Shown: positions 1 to 8,708 of the stretch, one piece after another | Numbering within the stretch: the stretch's first letter is position 1 | Layout of the letters: each line of letters begins with the position of its first letter | DNA from: Enterococcus silesiacus | Lineage (GTDB): Bacteria > Bacillota > Bacilli > Lactobacillales > Enterococcaceae | Direction of reading: 5' to 3' | Length of the DNA: 64,000 nucleotides | Assembly (NCBI GenBank): GCA_001465115.1 | Contig: CP013614.1 | Coordinates: 620,001 to 684,000, forward strand | Notes under the pieces: generated by a model | What the model saw: the letters and a program-made list of their open reading frames with translations, nothing else | Told to the model about the DNA's origin: nothing | The model's database searches: none | Translations under genes and position numbers: made by a program

Positions 1-1
1 G

Positions 2-619
2 GTGCTGCTTCAAGCGAGTCAATACCAGATAATATCTATGCTGTTAGTGATTGCCGCTTGTTTTCCAATTTATTATCGTTATGAAAGAAAACAGATTAAT
101 ATAAAAGAGCTAGTTTTGATTGCGGTATTAACGGCTGTTGCTGTGTTAGGTAGATTTTTGTTTTATATGATTCCAGCCATCACTCCAATGACAGCAATCA
201 TCATAATTTCAGGCATTTGCTTAGGGGCTGAAGTTGGGTTTTTAGTCGGGTCGCTATCAGCTGTTACATCAAATATATTATTTGGACAAGGCCCGTGGAC
301 ACCTTTTCAAATGTTTTCTTGGGGCATGATTGGTCTGGTAGCTGGATTGCCTTGGTTGCAGAAAAGGCTTAAAAAAAGTTATTGGTTTTTAGCACTCTAT
401 GGGATATTAGCCGGTTTTTTCTTTTCCTTTTTTATGGATCTATGGACGGTCTTTTCAATTGATCGGTCTTTTTCTTGGCAAAGATATCTAGCATTATTAT
501 TAAGTGCTGTACCCTATACAATGTCTTATTGTTTTTCAAATGCCTTTTTCTCATGCTTCCTGTTTCGAACCATACAAACAAAGCTTCAACGAATTTTAGT
601 CAAATATGATATAAAATAA
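2..619 (+). CDS. ECF transporter S component-like membrane protein (5' end uncertain)
   Basis: Very hydrophobic protein of up to 205 residues with about six membrane segments. The glycine-rich stretch with GPWTPFQMFSWG (about residues 97-108), followed by a positively charged loop, is typical of substrate-binding (S) components of energy-coupling-factor vitamin transporters, in particular the group linked to cobalamin-type uptake. The first in-frame start visible is a GTG at base 2, so the true start and ribosome binding site may lie outside the window. The stop is 23 bases before the next start, and the following gene encodes a DUF4430 lipoprotein; the two probably form one operon for capture and uptake of a vitamin. 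Substrate assignment to cobalamin is inference from this pairing; other vitamins are possible. No ATPase or T component is seen here. Confidence 0.7.
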   Translation: MLLQASQYQIISMLLVIAACFPIYYRYERKQINIKELVLIAVLTAVAVLGRFLFYMIPAITPMTAIIIISGICLGAEVGFLVGSLSAVTSNILFGQGPWTPFQMFSWGMIGLVAGLPWLQKRLKKSYWFLALYGILAGFFFSFFMDLWTVFSIDRSFSWQRYLALLLSAVPYTMSYCFSNAFFSCFLFRTIQTKLQRILVKYDIK

Positions 620-642
620 TTAAAATAAAGGTGGAACTAAAA

Positions 643-1026
643 ATGAAAAAAATTATAAATGCAGCGATGATCATGATGATGATCTTCATACTTGGTGCTT
701 GTGGTCAAGCAACGGATAAAAAAGATACAACGAAAGCAAGTGAAAACGCACTTAGTATTACGATCGTCTTGAAAGAAGATGGCAAAGAGTTTGATAAAAA
801 AGAATTGAACATTAAAAAAGACGAGTCACTTCAAACGGTTATGGAAACAAATTATAAAGTAGAAATGTCGAAAGATTTTATTAGTGGAATTGATGGTCGT
901 GTGCAAGATGAAAAATCTAGTAAATACTGGATGTACGATGTTAATGGGAAACAACCCGATGTAGGAGCCGTTGAATATTTTCTAAAAGATGGTGATACAG
1001 TTACTTGGACATTGAATAAATTATAG
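643..1026 (+). CDS. DUF4430 domain lipoprotein, probable vitamin-binding partner
   Basis: Protein of 127 residues with a lipoprotein signal peptide: MKK start, hydrophobic core and a lipobox LGAC, so it should be anchored outside the membrane. The rest matches the DUF4430 fold (KYWMYDVNGK followed by VGAVEYFLKDGDTVTWTL), a small domain related to the C-terminal domain of cobalamin carriers such as transcobalamin. The ATG at 643 is chosen over the in-frame GTG at 631 because AAAGGTGG at 628-635 is well placed for it, and the GTG lies inside that ribosome binding site. It follows the S component directly and is closed by a terminator, which supports a two-gene uptake operon. Binding of cobalamin or another ligand is inferred, not shown. 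Confidence 0.75.
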   Translation: MKKIINAAMIMMMIFILGACGQATDKKDTTKASENALSITIVLKEDGKEFDKKELNIKKDESLQTVMETNYKVEMSKDFISGIDGRVQDEKSSKYWMYDVNGKQPDVGAVEYFLKDGDTVTWTLNKL

Positions 1027-1052
1027 AATAAATCAGCTTCTGAAAAACATTT

Positions 1053-1090
1053 AACAAACCCTGACAATCAGTTGTCAGGGTTTGTTTGTT
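1053..1090 (+). terminator. Rho-independent terminator of the ECF/DUF4430 operon
   Basis: AACAAACCCTGACA pairs with TGTCAGGGTTTGTT around a short loop and ends in a T-rich run. Confidence 0.85.
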
Positions 1091-1140
1091 AGAATGAACT
1101 TGTCAGTCAGATAAGTGAAAAATAAAGGAGCAAAAAATTT

Positions 1141-1560
1141 ATGACAACAGCAGAAGCGTTTAAAAAAATAATGAATGAACAAACAGAAATCGCCTTAGCA
1201 ACAAGTGTTGAGGGAATACCCAATGTCCGAATCGTCAATTTCTTTTATGATGAAACGAAAAAATGTTTATTTTTCTCGACTTTTCAAGGAAATGAAAAAA
1301 TCGCTGAGTTCCAAAAAAATCCCAATGTCGCCTTTACAACGATTCCAAGTGAACAAACAAATCATGTCCGGGTGCATGAGGCACAAGTAACAAAGAGTGA
1401 GCTGACTGTTTATGATGTAGCCCAACAATGGATTCAAAAAATCCCTAGCTATGAAGAAAACATCAAACAGGCAGGTAAAATGCTAGAATTATACGAAATT
1501 CATTTTACCAAAGCAATTGTGATTTTAGGAATGGATAGTAGAGAAACCATTGTATTGTAA
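1141..1560 (+). CDS. Pyridoxamine 5'-phosphate oxidase-family protein
   Basis: Protein of 139 residues with the split-barrel flavin-binding fold pattern: an N-terminal helix, then ALATSVEGIPNVRIVNFFYD (about residues 20-39), then LFFSTFQGNEKIAEFQKNPNVAFT. This pattern is common to small FMN- or F420-like split-barrel proteins annotated as pyridoxamine-phosphate-oxidase-related; the substrate is not predictable and no true PdxH active-site set is evident. Start ATG has AAAGGAGC seven bases upstream. It is followed after 21 bases by the EVE-domain gene on the same strand and probably shares its transcript. Likely cytosolic; function unknown beyond probable flavin binding. Confidence 0.75.
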   Translation: MTTAEAFKKIMNEQTEIALATSVEGIPNVRIVNFFYDETKKCLFFSTFQGNEKIAEFQKNPNVAFTTIPSEQTNHVRVHEAQVTKSELTVYDVAQQWIQKIPSYEENIKQAGKMLELYEIHFTKAIVILGMDSRETIVL

Positions 1561-1581
1561 GACTGGAAGGGAGAGAATAAT

Positions 1582-1989
1582 ATGAATTATTGGATCGGGG
1601 TTGCTTCTAAAGATCACGTAGCGCTAGGTGTAGCAGGAGGCTTCTGCCAATTATGTCATGGTAAATCAGCACCGTTGAATAAAATGAAAGCAGGCGATTG
1701 GTTGATTTACTATGCACCGAAGCAGAGTTTGAAAATCAAAGAACCGTGTCAGGAGTTTATTGCACTGGGACAAGTGTTACCTGGGGAAACGTATTCGTTT
1801 GAAATGGCTCCAGGCTTTGTTCCCTTTAGAAAAAATATTGACTTCTTAAAAAAGATTCAACCAGTGCCATTACAAGCAGTTGCTCAGTTTCGACTATGGC
1901 AGGAATATCGATCACGATTGAGATTTGGCCATTTTCAAATTCCGGAAGAGCTATTTGATTTTATCGTTTCTGGAATGAAAAGAGCGTAA
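1582..1989 (+). CDS. EVE domain-containing protein (UPF0310 type)
   Basis: Protein of 135 residues that is a stand-alone EVE domain: MNYWIGVASKDHVALGVAGGFCQLCHG at the start, then a KAGDWLIYYAPK strand-turn-strand, and the LRFGHFQIPEELFDFI end typical of the family. EVE domains belong to the PUA-like fold and are thought to bind modified bases in DNA or RNA; in this UPF0310 subgroup the ligand is not known. Ribosome binding site AAGGGAGAG precedes the ATG. It probably shares a transcript with the preceding flavin-fold protein, and a bidirectional terminator separates it from the convergent efflux operon. Confidence 0.85.
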   Translation: MNYWIGVASKDHVALGVAGGFCQLCHGKSAPLNKMKAGDWLIYYAPKQSLKIKEPCQEFIALGQVLPGETYSFEMAPGFVPFRKNIDFLKKIQPVPLQAVAQFRLWQEYRSRLRFGHFQIPEELFDFIVSGMKRA

Positions 1990-1994
1990 TAAAT

Positions 1995-2038
1995 AAAAAA
2001 TCAGGACAGAAAAGCATTCTTCTCGTCCTGATTTTTTA
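1995..2038. terminator. Bidirectional terminator between convergent genes
   Basis: AAAAATCAGGACGAGAA-type stem: ATCAGGAC (2000-2007) pairs with GTCCTGAT (2025-2032), flanked by A-run on the left and T-run on the right, so it can serve both the EVE gene and the minus-strand efflux operon. Confidence 0.8.
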
Positions 2039-2056
2039 ATCTTCCATTTCGAATAA

Positions 2057-3280
2057 TTACTCGTAGCGTAATGCTTCAATTGGATCAAGTTTCGCAGCTT
2101 TTCTGGCTGGATAAACACCAAAGAAAATCCCGATAGCACTTGAAAAGACTAAGACGGCTACAATGGATGTCAACGTAAACTGTGCCGTGATATCTAAAGC
2201 ACTGGCAACTGTAACGGCCAAGATTGCGCCTAACGTCAGACCGATCAATCCGCCAATCAAACATAAAATCACTGATTCCGTTAAAAATTGGAATAGAATA
2301 TTACTGTCGGTTGCACCTAAGGCTTTTCTAGTTCCAATTTCTCTTGTTCGCTCGGTTACTGAAACGAGCATGATATTCATTACACCGATGCCACCTACAA
2401 GTAAGGCGATTGCTGCAACAGCTGCAATAAAGTTAATAAATAACCCTAAAACATTATTGACTTGATCAAGTGCTTGTAAAAAGTTGGTTGCAGTATAGAC
2501 TTTGTCACCGACTGCATTGTGACGGACTGAAAGAATGTTTACGATTTGTTTCGACACCGCATCGATATCATCTTTTGATTTAGCAATAACCGTCAAACTA
2601 GTGATTTTAGTTGCGTCAGGATTTAAGTTATTAGCTGTTGTTAGAGGGATTGAAATATACCCCATCATTTCTTCTTCATCAAATGAGCCGACCATTTTTT
2701 CTACAGTACTTTTGGTTACACCAATGATTCGGGGGCTAATTTGTCCTTTTTGCCCACGTAAGTTGATTTTTTCGCCAACTACATTTTCTCGTCCATTGAA
2801 AAAATAGCGGGCGGTATCAGCACTGATCACAGCGACTTTACTGCCTTCTGAATATTCAGTGGTATTGAAATAACGACCATAGATAATCTCTTTATCCATT
2901 GTTTGATTCGTATATTGTAAGTCAGGAGTCCCAGCCATGATCAAGGTGGCTTTTGATTTGTCATTTTCTGCCCCGACTGCTTGAATTGATACGGCAGGAG
3001 AAACATGATCGATTTGTGGAATTCCATCTTTTAACGCCTTGATATCTTTACTCGTGATTTTTTGACTCTCTGTGGCATCGCGATTAGTGGAAACAGAAAT
3101 CGTAGAAGCACCCAAATCGCTGAAGGTGCCAGTGATCTGACTCGTTGCGCCATTGCCAACAGCTAAAATCGCAATAACCGCTGCAATCCCGATGATAATC
3201 CCCAGCATAGTCAAAAACGAGCGCATTTTATTTGCTAAAATACTATCGATCGCCATTTTGAAACTTTCAATAATTCCCAT
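2057..3280 (-). CDS. MacB-like ABC transporter permease
   Basis: Protein of 407 residues: an N-terminal membrane segment (about residues 17-40, FLTMLGIIIGIAAVIAILAVG), a large extracytoplasmic MacB-type domain (about 45-270), and three further membrane segments in an FtsX domain (VGGIGVMNIMLVSVTERTR and the C-terminal PARKAAKLDPIEALRYE). This is the permease half of a MacAB-type exporter. It is the last gene of a three-gene minus-strand operon with an adaptor and an ATPase; 15 bases separate it from the ATPase gene. The ATG has AAAGGAG at good distance. In Gram-positive bacteria such systems export antimicrobial peptides or other amphiphiles; the substrate here is unknown. Confidence 0.9.
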   Translation of the reverse strand: MGIIESFKMAIDSILANKMRSFLTMLGIIIGIAAVIAILAVGNGATSQITGTFSDLGASTISVSTNRDATESQKITSKDIKALKDGIPQIDHVSPAVSIQAVGAENDKSKATLIMAGTPDLQYTNQTMDKEIIYGRYFNTTEYSEGSKVAVISADTARYFFNGRENVVGEKINLRGQKGQISPRIIGVTKSTVEKMVGSFDEEEMMGYISIPLTTANNLNPDATKITSLTVIAKSKDDIDAVSKQIVNILSVRHNAVGDKVYTATNFLQALDQVNNVLGLFINFIAAVAAIALLVGGIGVMNIMLVSVTERTREIGTRKALGATDSNILFQFLTESVILCLIGGLIGLTLGAILAVTVASALDITAQFTLTSIVAVLVFSSAIGIFFGVYPARKAAKLDPIEALRYE

Positions 3281-3295
3281 AGGAACGGCTCCTTT

Positions 3296-3988
3296 CTATA
3301 GTGTTTTTCGCTCAAGCACAGGCTGATCATCAATGATTTCACCATCTCGAAAAGACACGATTCGTTTTGTGTATTGTGCTACATCTGGTTCATGAGTGAC
3401 CATGACTACGGTTGTCCCAGCGTCGTTTAGATCCTGAAAGATTTTCATGATTTCCAGTGTTGTTTTTGAGTCTAAATTTCCTGTAGGTTCATCAGCCATT
3501 AAAACTGCTGGATCATTGACGATCGCCCGGGCAATTGCTACGCGTTGTTTTTGCCCGCCTGAGATGGCATTGGGTCTATGTGATACTCGATCGGCTAAAC
3601 CAACTTTTCTTAATGCTTCTAAAGCGCGTTCTTTTCGTTCTTTTGCCGAAATACCAGAGTAAACCATGGGAAGGGCGACATTATCTAAAAGAGACATGCG
3701 CGGCATCAAATTGAAGGATTGGAAGACAAAGCCGATTTCTTTGTTGCGAACATGTGCACTTTCATTACTTGTTAAATTGGATACATCTTGTCCATTCAAA
3801 TGATAGGTTCCTTCATCAAAACGATCCAATAAACCAAGGATGTTCATCATGGTTGACTTTCCTGATCCACTTGGGCCCATAATTGAAGTGAATTCTCCTT
3901 CTGCGATATGAAGAGAAACATGCTTTAAGGCTGCTAATGCTTCACCGCCAGTCCGATAGATTTTTACGACATCTTTTAAATCGATCAA
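3296..3988 (-). CDS. ABC transporter ATPase of the MacB/LolD type
   Basis: Protein of 230 residues with Walker [10 protein letters not shown] (residues 38-46), Q-loop in VFQSFNLMP, signature SGGQKQ (143-148) and Walker B VLMADEP (162-168), followed by the switch histidine in MVTHE. The sequence spacing is that of the LolD/MacB family ATPases that drive mechanotransmission rather than transmembrane passage. The start is a TTG with AAGGTG six bases upstream; no ATG in frame gives a better start. It lies between the adaptor gene (12 bases away) and the permease gene (15 bases away), all on the minus strand, so the three proteins should assemble into one membrane complex. Confidence 0.9.
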   Translation of the reverse strand: MIDLKDVVKIYRTGGEALAALKHVSLHIAEGEFTSIMGPSGSGKSTMMNILGLLDRFDEGTYHLNGQDVSNLTSNESAHVRNKEIGFVFQSFNLMPRMSLLDNVALPMVYSGISAKERKERALEALRKVGLADRVSHRPNAISGGQKQRVAIARAIVNDPAVLMADEPTGNLDSKTTLEIMKIFQDLNDAGTTVVMVTHEPDVAQYTKRIVSFRDGEIIDDQPVLERKTL

Positions 3989-4000
3989 TTATTTCACCTT

Positions 4001-4861
4001 CTATTCTTTGGTTACTGCAACGTTGTTTTTTATATCAGAGCTTGGAGAAAGAATCACTGTCGCATTTTCACTTAAGCCACTTTTTACTTCAATCAATTTA
4101 TCTGACTGAATGCCAATTGCAATTTTTGTTTCTTTGGCAATCCCCTTGTTGACAACATAAACAATCGGTTCATTTTTATCGTTATAGGTTAGCGCTTCAA
4201 TTGGTAAGGCCAGAACATTTTCAACAGTATTTGTTTTGATCTCAACATCGACATCAAAACCAGCAAAAAGATTTTCTGGTGCGTGATCAAAGGTTACGAT
4301 TGCGGCTAAACTTGCTGTTGTGCCAGTTGTTGATTGAGTACTTTGTGCGACTGGATCTTTTTCAGCTACTTTTCCAAGGAAGGTTTGATTACCACTTGTA
4401 ATTTCAGCTTGTTGATCAACTTTAACGGCAGATGCTTCAGAATTAGATAATTCTAGTTGGACTTTCAAGGTGGAAAGATCATCTAATTGAATCGATGGTT
4501 TTCCTTGTTGAGCATTTGTGTCGGCTTGCTTGGCTTTGATATTGACTTGAGTCACTGTAGCATCGAAACCAGCCACTAATTGTAAACCATTATCGTACGT
4601 TGCTAAAACTTTATCTTTTGTTACCTTGTCGCCAATCTTAACGGACACATCAACCACATTTCCAGTACCCATAAGCGATTGGGTTTGATTTGGAATCAAA
4701 GTACCGGTTGTCGAAAGTTTTTCGACGATCGTTTCTTTTTTGACTTCACCTGTTCGAACAGTGACAGCCTCGGATGTTCTTGAATTCCCTCGAACAAATA
4801 AGAAAATAACAATCGCAATCACTAACACGGCAAGAATCCCGAAAATAGTTTTCTTTTTCAT
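4001..4861 (-). CDS. MacA/HlyD-like efflux adaptor protein (short form)
   Basis: Protein of 286 residues with one N-terminal membrane anchor (about residues 5-24) and an extracellular part. A biotinyl-lipoyl-like domain is seen as two halves (VVDVSVKIGDKVTKDKVLATY and AGFDATVTQVNIKAKQ, about residues 88-130) joined by only a few residues, so the long coiled-coil hairpin found in MacA of Gram-negative bacteria is absent. A beta-barrel domain and a membrane-proximal domain follow. It is the first gene of the adaptor-ATPase-permease operon. The lack of the hairpin fits a single-membrane cell with no outer-membrane channel to contact. The promoter region carries a perfect palindrome, suggesting dedicated control. 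Confidence 0.85.
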   Translation of the reverse strand: MKKKTIFGILAVLVIAIVIFLFVRGNSRTSEAVTVRTGEVKKETIVEKLSTTGTLIPNQTQSLMGTGNVVDVSVKIGDKVTKDKVLATYDNGLQLVAGFDATVTQVNIKAKQADTNAQQGKPSIQLDDLSTLKVQLELSNSEASAVKVDQQAEITSGNQTFLGKVAEKDPVAQSTQSTTGTTASLAAIVTFDHAPENLFAGFDVDVEIKTNTVENVLALPIEALTYNDKNEPIVYVVNKGIAKETKIAIGIQSDKLIEVKSGLSENATVILSPSSDIKNNVAVTKE

Positions 4862-4889
4862 AGATTTCAGCTCTTTTCTACTTATTTTT

Positions 4890-4940
4890 ATGACATAGTG
4901 TCATTTATGTAAGTTTACTCTCTTTTTCATGAAAAGTCTA
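4890..4940 (-). promoter_or_regulatory. Candidate promoter and palindromic operator of the MacAB-like operon
   Basis: On the minus strand a -35 like TAGACT (4935-4940) and a -10 like TAAACT (4912-4917) are 17 bases apart. Just downstream, at the expected transcription start, lies the perfect 15-base dyad ATGACA-TAG-TGTCAT (4890-4904). The promoter elements are weak matches; the dyad is exact. No regulator gene is adjacent, so the binding protein is unknown. Confidence 0.45.
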
Positions 4941-5007
4941 AGATTTATTTCAATTTTTAAATGATTACTAAATAAACGGAAGTTTGGGTTCTTTTTGATT
5001 AGTCATT

Positions 5008-5037
5008 TGAATTCTATTTTGTTTCTTGCGTTATAAT
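5008..5037 (+). promoter_or_regulatory. Candidate promoter of the metallophosphoesterase gene
   Basis: A consensus -10 TATAAT (5032-5037) is preceded by only a weak -35 (TGAATT, 5008-5013, spacing 18). The start codon lies 33 bases downstream. Confidence 0.45.
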
Positions 5038-5070
5038 AAAGGAAAAGAATGTTTAGGAGGGTTTGGTTCA

Positions 5071-5805
5071 ATGAAAAAATTTGTCTATGCAATCAGTGAT
5101 ATCCATGGAGAATATGAATTGTTTAAAGAGTTGATTCAATACTATGATCCGACGATGCATCAATTGGTATTGATTGGTGATCTAAATGATCGTGGACCTA
5201 AAACCAAAGAGAGCTTTTTGCTTGGAAAAAAATTAGTCGAGAAATATGATGGAATTTACCTAAGAGGAAATCATGAAGAGTATTTTTTGCAGTTTTTAAA
5301 CAGTCCAGAAGATTGGTTTACTAGCTATGTGCGTAATGGCGGTAAAGAAACTATGGAAAGTTTACTCCATAAGGGAGCGACAGAAGAATATTCTCCTACA
5401 GAAATCGCAATGATGATCCGTAGTCGTTATAAAGAGTTGATTGAATTTTTAATGAAACGTCCATTATATTTTGAATGGAACAACTATATCTTTGTCCATG
5501 CGGGTGTCGACTTAACTCAAAAGGATTGGCACGAAACCAGTCCTCATGATTTTATCTGGATTAGAGAGGCCTTTCATACAGGGCAGAATAAGACGGGGAA
5601 AACGATTGTCTTCGGTCATACGATTACGCCGATGCTTCATGGTGACATGGAAACGACTGATTTATGGTGTTCGGATCATAAAATTGGGATCGATGGCGGT
5701 GCCGTTTTTGGCGGTTCTGTTCACGGGGTGATTTTTGATTCCAAGGGGATCGTCCAGGATATTGAATATCAAAATTTAAAAGGACCCTGGCAACCAGATT
5801 TTTAG
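5071..5805 (+). CDS. Metallophosphoesterase family protein (PrpA/PrpE-like phosphatase)
   Basis: Protein of 244 residues with the full calcineurin-type metal-binding set: SDIHGE (D10, H12), GDLNDRG (D37, D40), GNHEE (N67, H68), then VHAG and FGHT histidines in the second half. The order and spacing match bacterial serine/threonine or diadenosine-tetraphosphate phosphatases of the PrpA/PrpE/ApaH-like group. Two metal ions are expected in the active site. The ATG at 5071 is chosen over the upstream in-frame start because TTAGGAGG lies ten bases before it and the conserved domain starts at once. It stands alone between the divergent efflux operon and tex. The in vivo substrate cannot be told from sequence. 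Confidence 0.85.
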   Translation: MKKFVYAISDIHGEYELFKELIQYYDPTMHQLVLIGDLNDRGPKTKESFLLGKKLVEKYDGIYLRGNHEEYFLQFLNSPEDWFTSYVRNGGKETMESLLHKGATEEYSPTEIAMMIRSRYKELIEFLMKRPLYFEWNNYIFVHAGVDLTQKDWHETSPHDFIWIREAFHTGQNKTGKTIVFGHTITPMLHGDMETTDLWCSDHKIGIDGGAVFGGSVHGVIFDSKGIVQDIEYQNLKGPWQPDF

Positions 5806-5929
5806 GAAAGCTGTCTTTTATTTTTGAAAGGATCGCTAAACTCTTTTTTAAGCTTTGTCCTCTTTCTATATTTCAAGTGGAAAATATGCTAGAATGAAAC
5901 AGTATGTTAATGAAAAGAGGTATGTAAAT

Positions 5930-8122
5930 ATGGCAGAAACTTATAACCAAGACGTAGTTGATTTACTTCAGAAAGAATTGACAGAATATCGTTCAAAACA
6001 ACTAACGACAGTGCTGACTTTATTGAGTGAAGGCAACACTGTTCCTTTTATTGCTCGCTACCGTAAAGAAATGACTGGTAGCTTAGACGAAGTTCAAATC
6101 CGTGAAATCGAAGAACGGTATACTTACTTAGGTAATTTGGAAAAACGTAAAGAAGAAGTCTTACGCTTAATCGAAGAACAGGGCAAACTGACAGAAGCGC
6201 TAGCCAAGTCTATTCAAAAAGCGACAAAAATGCAGCAAGTAGAAGATTTGTATCGCCCTTATAAACAAAAACGCCGAACTAAAGCGACGATCGCCAAAGA
6301 AAAAGGGCTAGAACCTTTGGCAGAATGGCTGTTGAGTTTCCCAGCCCAAGCAGATGTTATGGCAGAAGCTGAAACATTCGTAGATGTGGAAAAAGAAGTT
6401 GATTCTGCTGAAACAGCTTTACTTGGAGCACATGAAATCATCGCTGAACGAGTGAGTGATGAACCTAAGTTCCGAACGTGGATTCGTGATTTTACCTTTA
6501 AACATGGGCAATATGTCAGCACGGTCAAAGACAAGGAAAAAGATGAAAAATCAGTGTATGAAATGTACTATGATTTTTCAGAACCTCTGAGCAAAATGGT
6601 CTCCCATAGAGTGTTAGCGACAAATCGTGGAGAAAAAGAAGATATCCTAAAAGTGACACTGCTAGTTGAAGAAGATAAAATTGCTGCATATTTAGACCGT
6701 CAATTGATCGGCAACAACAAGCAGTCATCAACCGCTAGCTATGTTGAAACAGCTTATTTGGACAGCTACAAACGATTTATTGGTCCTGCAATCGAGCGGG
6801 AGATCCGCAACGAACTCACTGAAAAAGCAGACGAACAAGCAATTAACATTTTTGGTGAAAACCTTCGTAATTTGTTATTACAGCCGCCATTGAAAGGCAA
6901 AGTTGTGTTAGGTTTTGACCCGGCTTACCGTACGGGGTGTAAATTGGCAATCGTCGACGCAACCGGAAAAGTCTTAGCGATCCAAGTGATTTATCCGCAT
7001 AAACCTGCTTCTGGGGAAAAAAGAGCGGCCGCAGGACCTGCGTTTAACAAGTTGATTGAAGAGCATCAGGTTGAAATGGTGGCAATTGGTAATGGAACAG
7101 CTAGCCGTGAATCAGAATTATTTGTGGCGGAACAATTAAAACAAATCAAAAGAGATGTTTTTTATGTAATTGTTAATGAAGCAGGAGCCTCTGTTTATTC
7201 TGCCAGTGATGTAGCTAGAACTGAATTTCCAGACTTGCAAGTAGAAGAAAGAAGTGCAGTCAGCATTGCACGCCGTTTGCAAGATCCTTTAGCTGAATTG
7301 GTAAAAATCGATCCGAAAGCAGTCGGTGTGGGACAATACCAACATGATGTTTCACAAAAACGTTTAGCAGAACAATTGGACTTTGTTGTAGAAACCGCTG
7401 TTAACCAAGTCGGTGTTAATGTGAATACAGCCAGCCCGCAACTGTTACAACATATTTCAGGTTTAAATAAAACAACAGCTCAAAATTTAATGGCCTACCG
7501 CGATGAAAATGGTGCCTTCACTGCTAGAAATCAAGTGAAAAAAGTTCCTCGCTTAGGACCAAAAGCGTATGAACAAGCCATTGGTTTCTTACGAATTCCA
7601 AATGGAAAAAATATTTTGGATAATACAGGTATCCATCCAGAAAGTTATGATGTTGCCAAAGCCATTTTAGAACAAGCCAATGTAAAATTAGCAGAACTGG
7701 GCACACCAGATGCGGCGCAACGGATTAAAGGACTAGCATTGACACAATTAGAAACAGATTTGGCAGTTGGAAGTGAAACGTTAAAAGATATTATCGCAGC
7801 GTTAGTTCAACCAGGTAGAGATATGCGTGATGAAATGCCTGCACCTCTTTTAAGAAAAGATGTGTTATCAATGGAAGACTTAAAATCTGGGATGGAGCTA
7901 CAAGGAACAGTCCGTAACGTGATTGATTTCGGTGCATTCGTTGATATCGGTGTCAAGCAAGATGGTTTAGTGCATATTTCAAAACTCAGCTCAAAATTTG
8001 TGAAACATCCTACTGATATCGTAGCAGTAGGAGACGTTGTGACCGTTTGGGTGGAAGATGTTGATACGAAGAAAGGGCGCATCAGTTTAACGATGCTGCC
8101 GCAAGCTGAAAGGAAAGAATAG
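5930..8122 (+). CDS. tex: Tex family S1-domain RNA-binding transcription accessory protein
   Basis: Protein of 730 residues with the Tex architecture: N-terminal helical domain (FIARYRKEMTGSLDE), YqgF/RuvC-like domain (VLGFDPAYRTGCKLAIVD), helix-hairpin-helix motifs (VNTASPQLLQHISGLN and the repeat that follows), and a C-terminal S1 RNA-binding domain (GTVRNVIDFGAFVDIG). Tex binds nucleic acids and affects transcription; its exact role is not settled. The ATG at 5930 is favoured over an in-frame start 25 codons upstream because AAAAGAGG precedes it and the family starts here; an extended -10 (TGCTAGAAT, 5887-5895) lies upstream and would place the upstream start outside the mRNA. The SprT-like gene follows after two bases and is probably co-transcribed. 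Confidence 0.92.
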   Translation: MAETYNQDVVDLLQKELTEYRSKQLTTVLTLLSEGNTVPFIARYRKEMTGSLDEVQIREIEERYTYLGNLEKRKEEVLRLIEEQGKLTEALAKSIQKATKMQQVEDLYRPYKQKRRTKATIAKEKGLEPLAEWLLSFPAQADVMAEAETFVDVEKEVDSAETALLGAHEIIAERVSDEPKFRTWIRDFTFKHGQYVSTVKDKEKDEKSVYEMYYDFSEPLSKMVSHRVLATNRGEKEDILKVTLLVEEDKIAAYLDRQLIGNNKQSSTASYVETAYLDSYKRFIGPAIEREIRNELTEKADEQAINIFGENLRNLLLQPPLKGKVVLGFDPAYRTGCKLAIVDATGKVLAIQVIYPHKPASGEKRAAAGPAFNKLIEEHQVEMVAIGNGTASRESELFVAEQLKQIKRDVFYVIVNEAGASVYSASDVARTEFPDLQVEERSAVSIARRLQDPLAELVKIDPKAVGVGQYQHDVSQKRLAEQLDFVVETAVNQVGVNVNTASPQLLQHISGLNKTTAQNLMAYRDENGAFTARNQVKKVPRLGPKAYEQAIGFLRIPNGKNILDNTGIHPESYDVAKAILEQANVKLAELGTPDAAQRIKGLALTQLETDLAVGSETLKDIIAALVQPGRDMRDEMPAPLLRKDVLSMEDLKSGMELQGTVRNVIDFGAFVDIGVKQDGLVHISKLSSKFVKHPTDIVAVGDVVTVWVEDVDTKKGRISLTMLPQAERKE

Positions 8123-8124
8123 TC

Positions 8125-8622
8125 TTGAGTCCTTTTTCTAAAGAAGGAAAACCAATAAAGCAAGAATTAACGGATGACCAGCTACAAACAATGGTGGAAG
8201 ACATTTCACTGACTTTTTTTGCAAAGAGATTTCGACACAAAGCATTCTTCAATCGGCGCCTAAAAACAACTGGAGGACGCTACCATTTAGGTTCTCATAA
8301 TATTGATTTTAATCCCAAAGTATCTGAGTTATATGGTGAAAAAGAATTAATCAATGTAATTAAACATGAGCTGTGTCACTATCATCTTCATCTAGAAGAT
8401 AAAGGCTATCAGCATAAAGATGCGGAATTTAAATCCTTGTTGAAGCAAACAGGAGGCAGCCGCTATGTTCGGCCTTTAGTGGAACAAAAGCCTCAGTCGT
8501 ATCATCAATATCAATGCGAAAAATGCCAAACCTTGATTTTGCGAAAACGTAGAATTAATACACAACGTTATGTTTGCGGAAAATGTCACGGAAAGTTAGT
8601 GGAATGTGCCCCCGGTAAGTAA
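8125..8622 (+). CDS. SprT-like zinc-dependent protein
   Basis: Protein of 165 residues with the SprT pattern: HELCH (H81, E82, H85) as metalloprotease-like zinc site, and a C-terminal zinc ribbon with CEKC (131-134) and CGKC (151-154). Members of this family in Firmicutes are annotated SprT or YdcK-like; proteolytic activity is predicted from the HExxH motif but is not proven for the bacterial short form. The start is a TTG two bases after the tex stop, with GAAAGGAA as ribosome binding site inside the tex end, which indicates translational coupling with tex. Likely cytosolic. Confidence 0.85.
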   Translation: MSPFSKEGKPIKQELTDDQLQTMVEDISLTFFAKRFRHKAFFNRRLKTTGGRYHLGSHNIDFNPKVSELYGEKELINVIKHELCHYHLHLEDKGYQHKDAEFKSLLKQTGGSRYVRPLVEQKPQSYHQYQCEKCQTLILRKRRINTQRYVCGKCHGKLVECAPGK

Positions 8623-8708
8623 TAGGGTCAGAAATGAGTTTGTAAAAAGAGTCTGCAAAAAGTAGTCGGCGTGAATAATTTCTGATTTAAGTATATTTTC
8701 AGAAGTAA

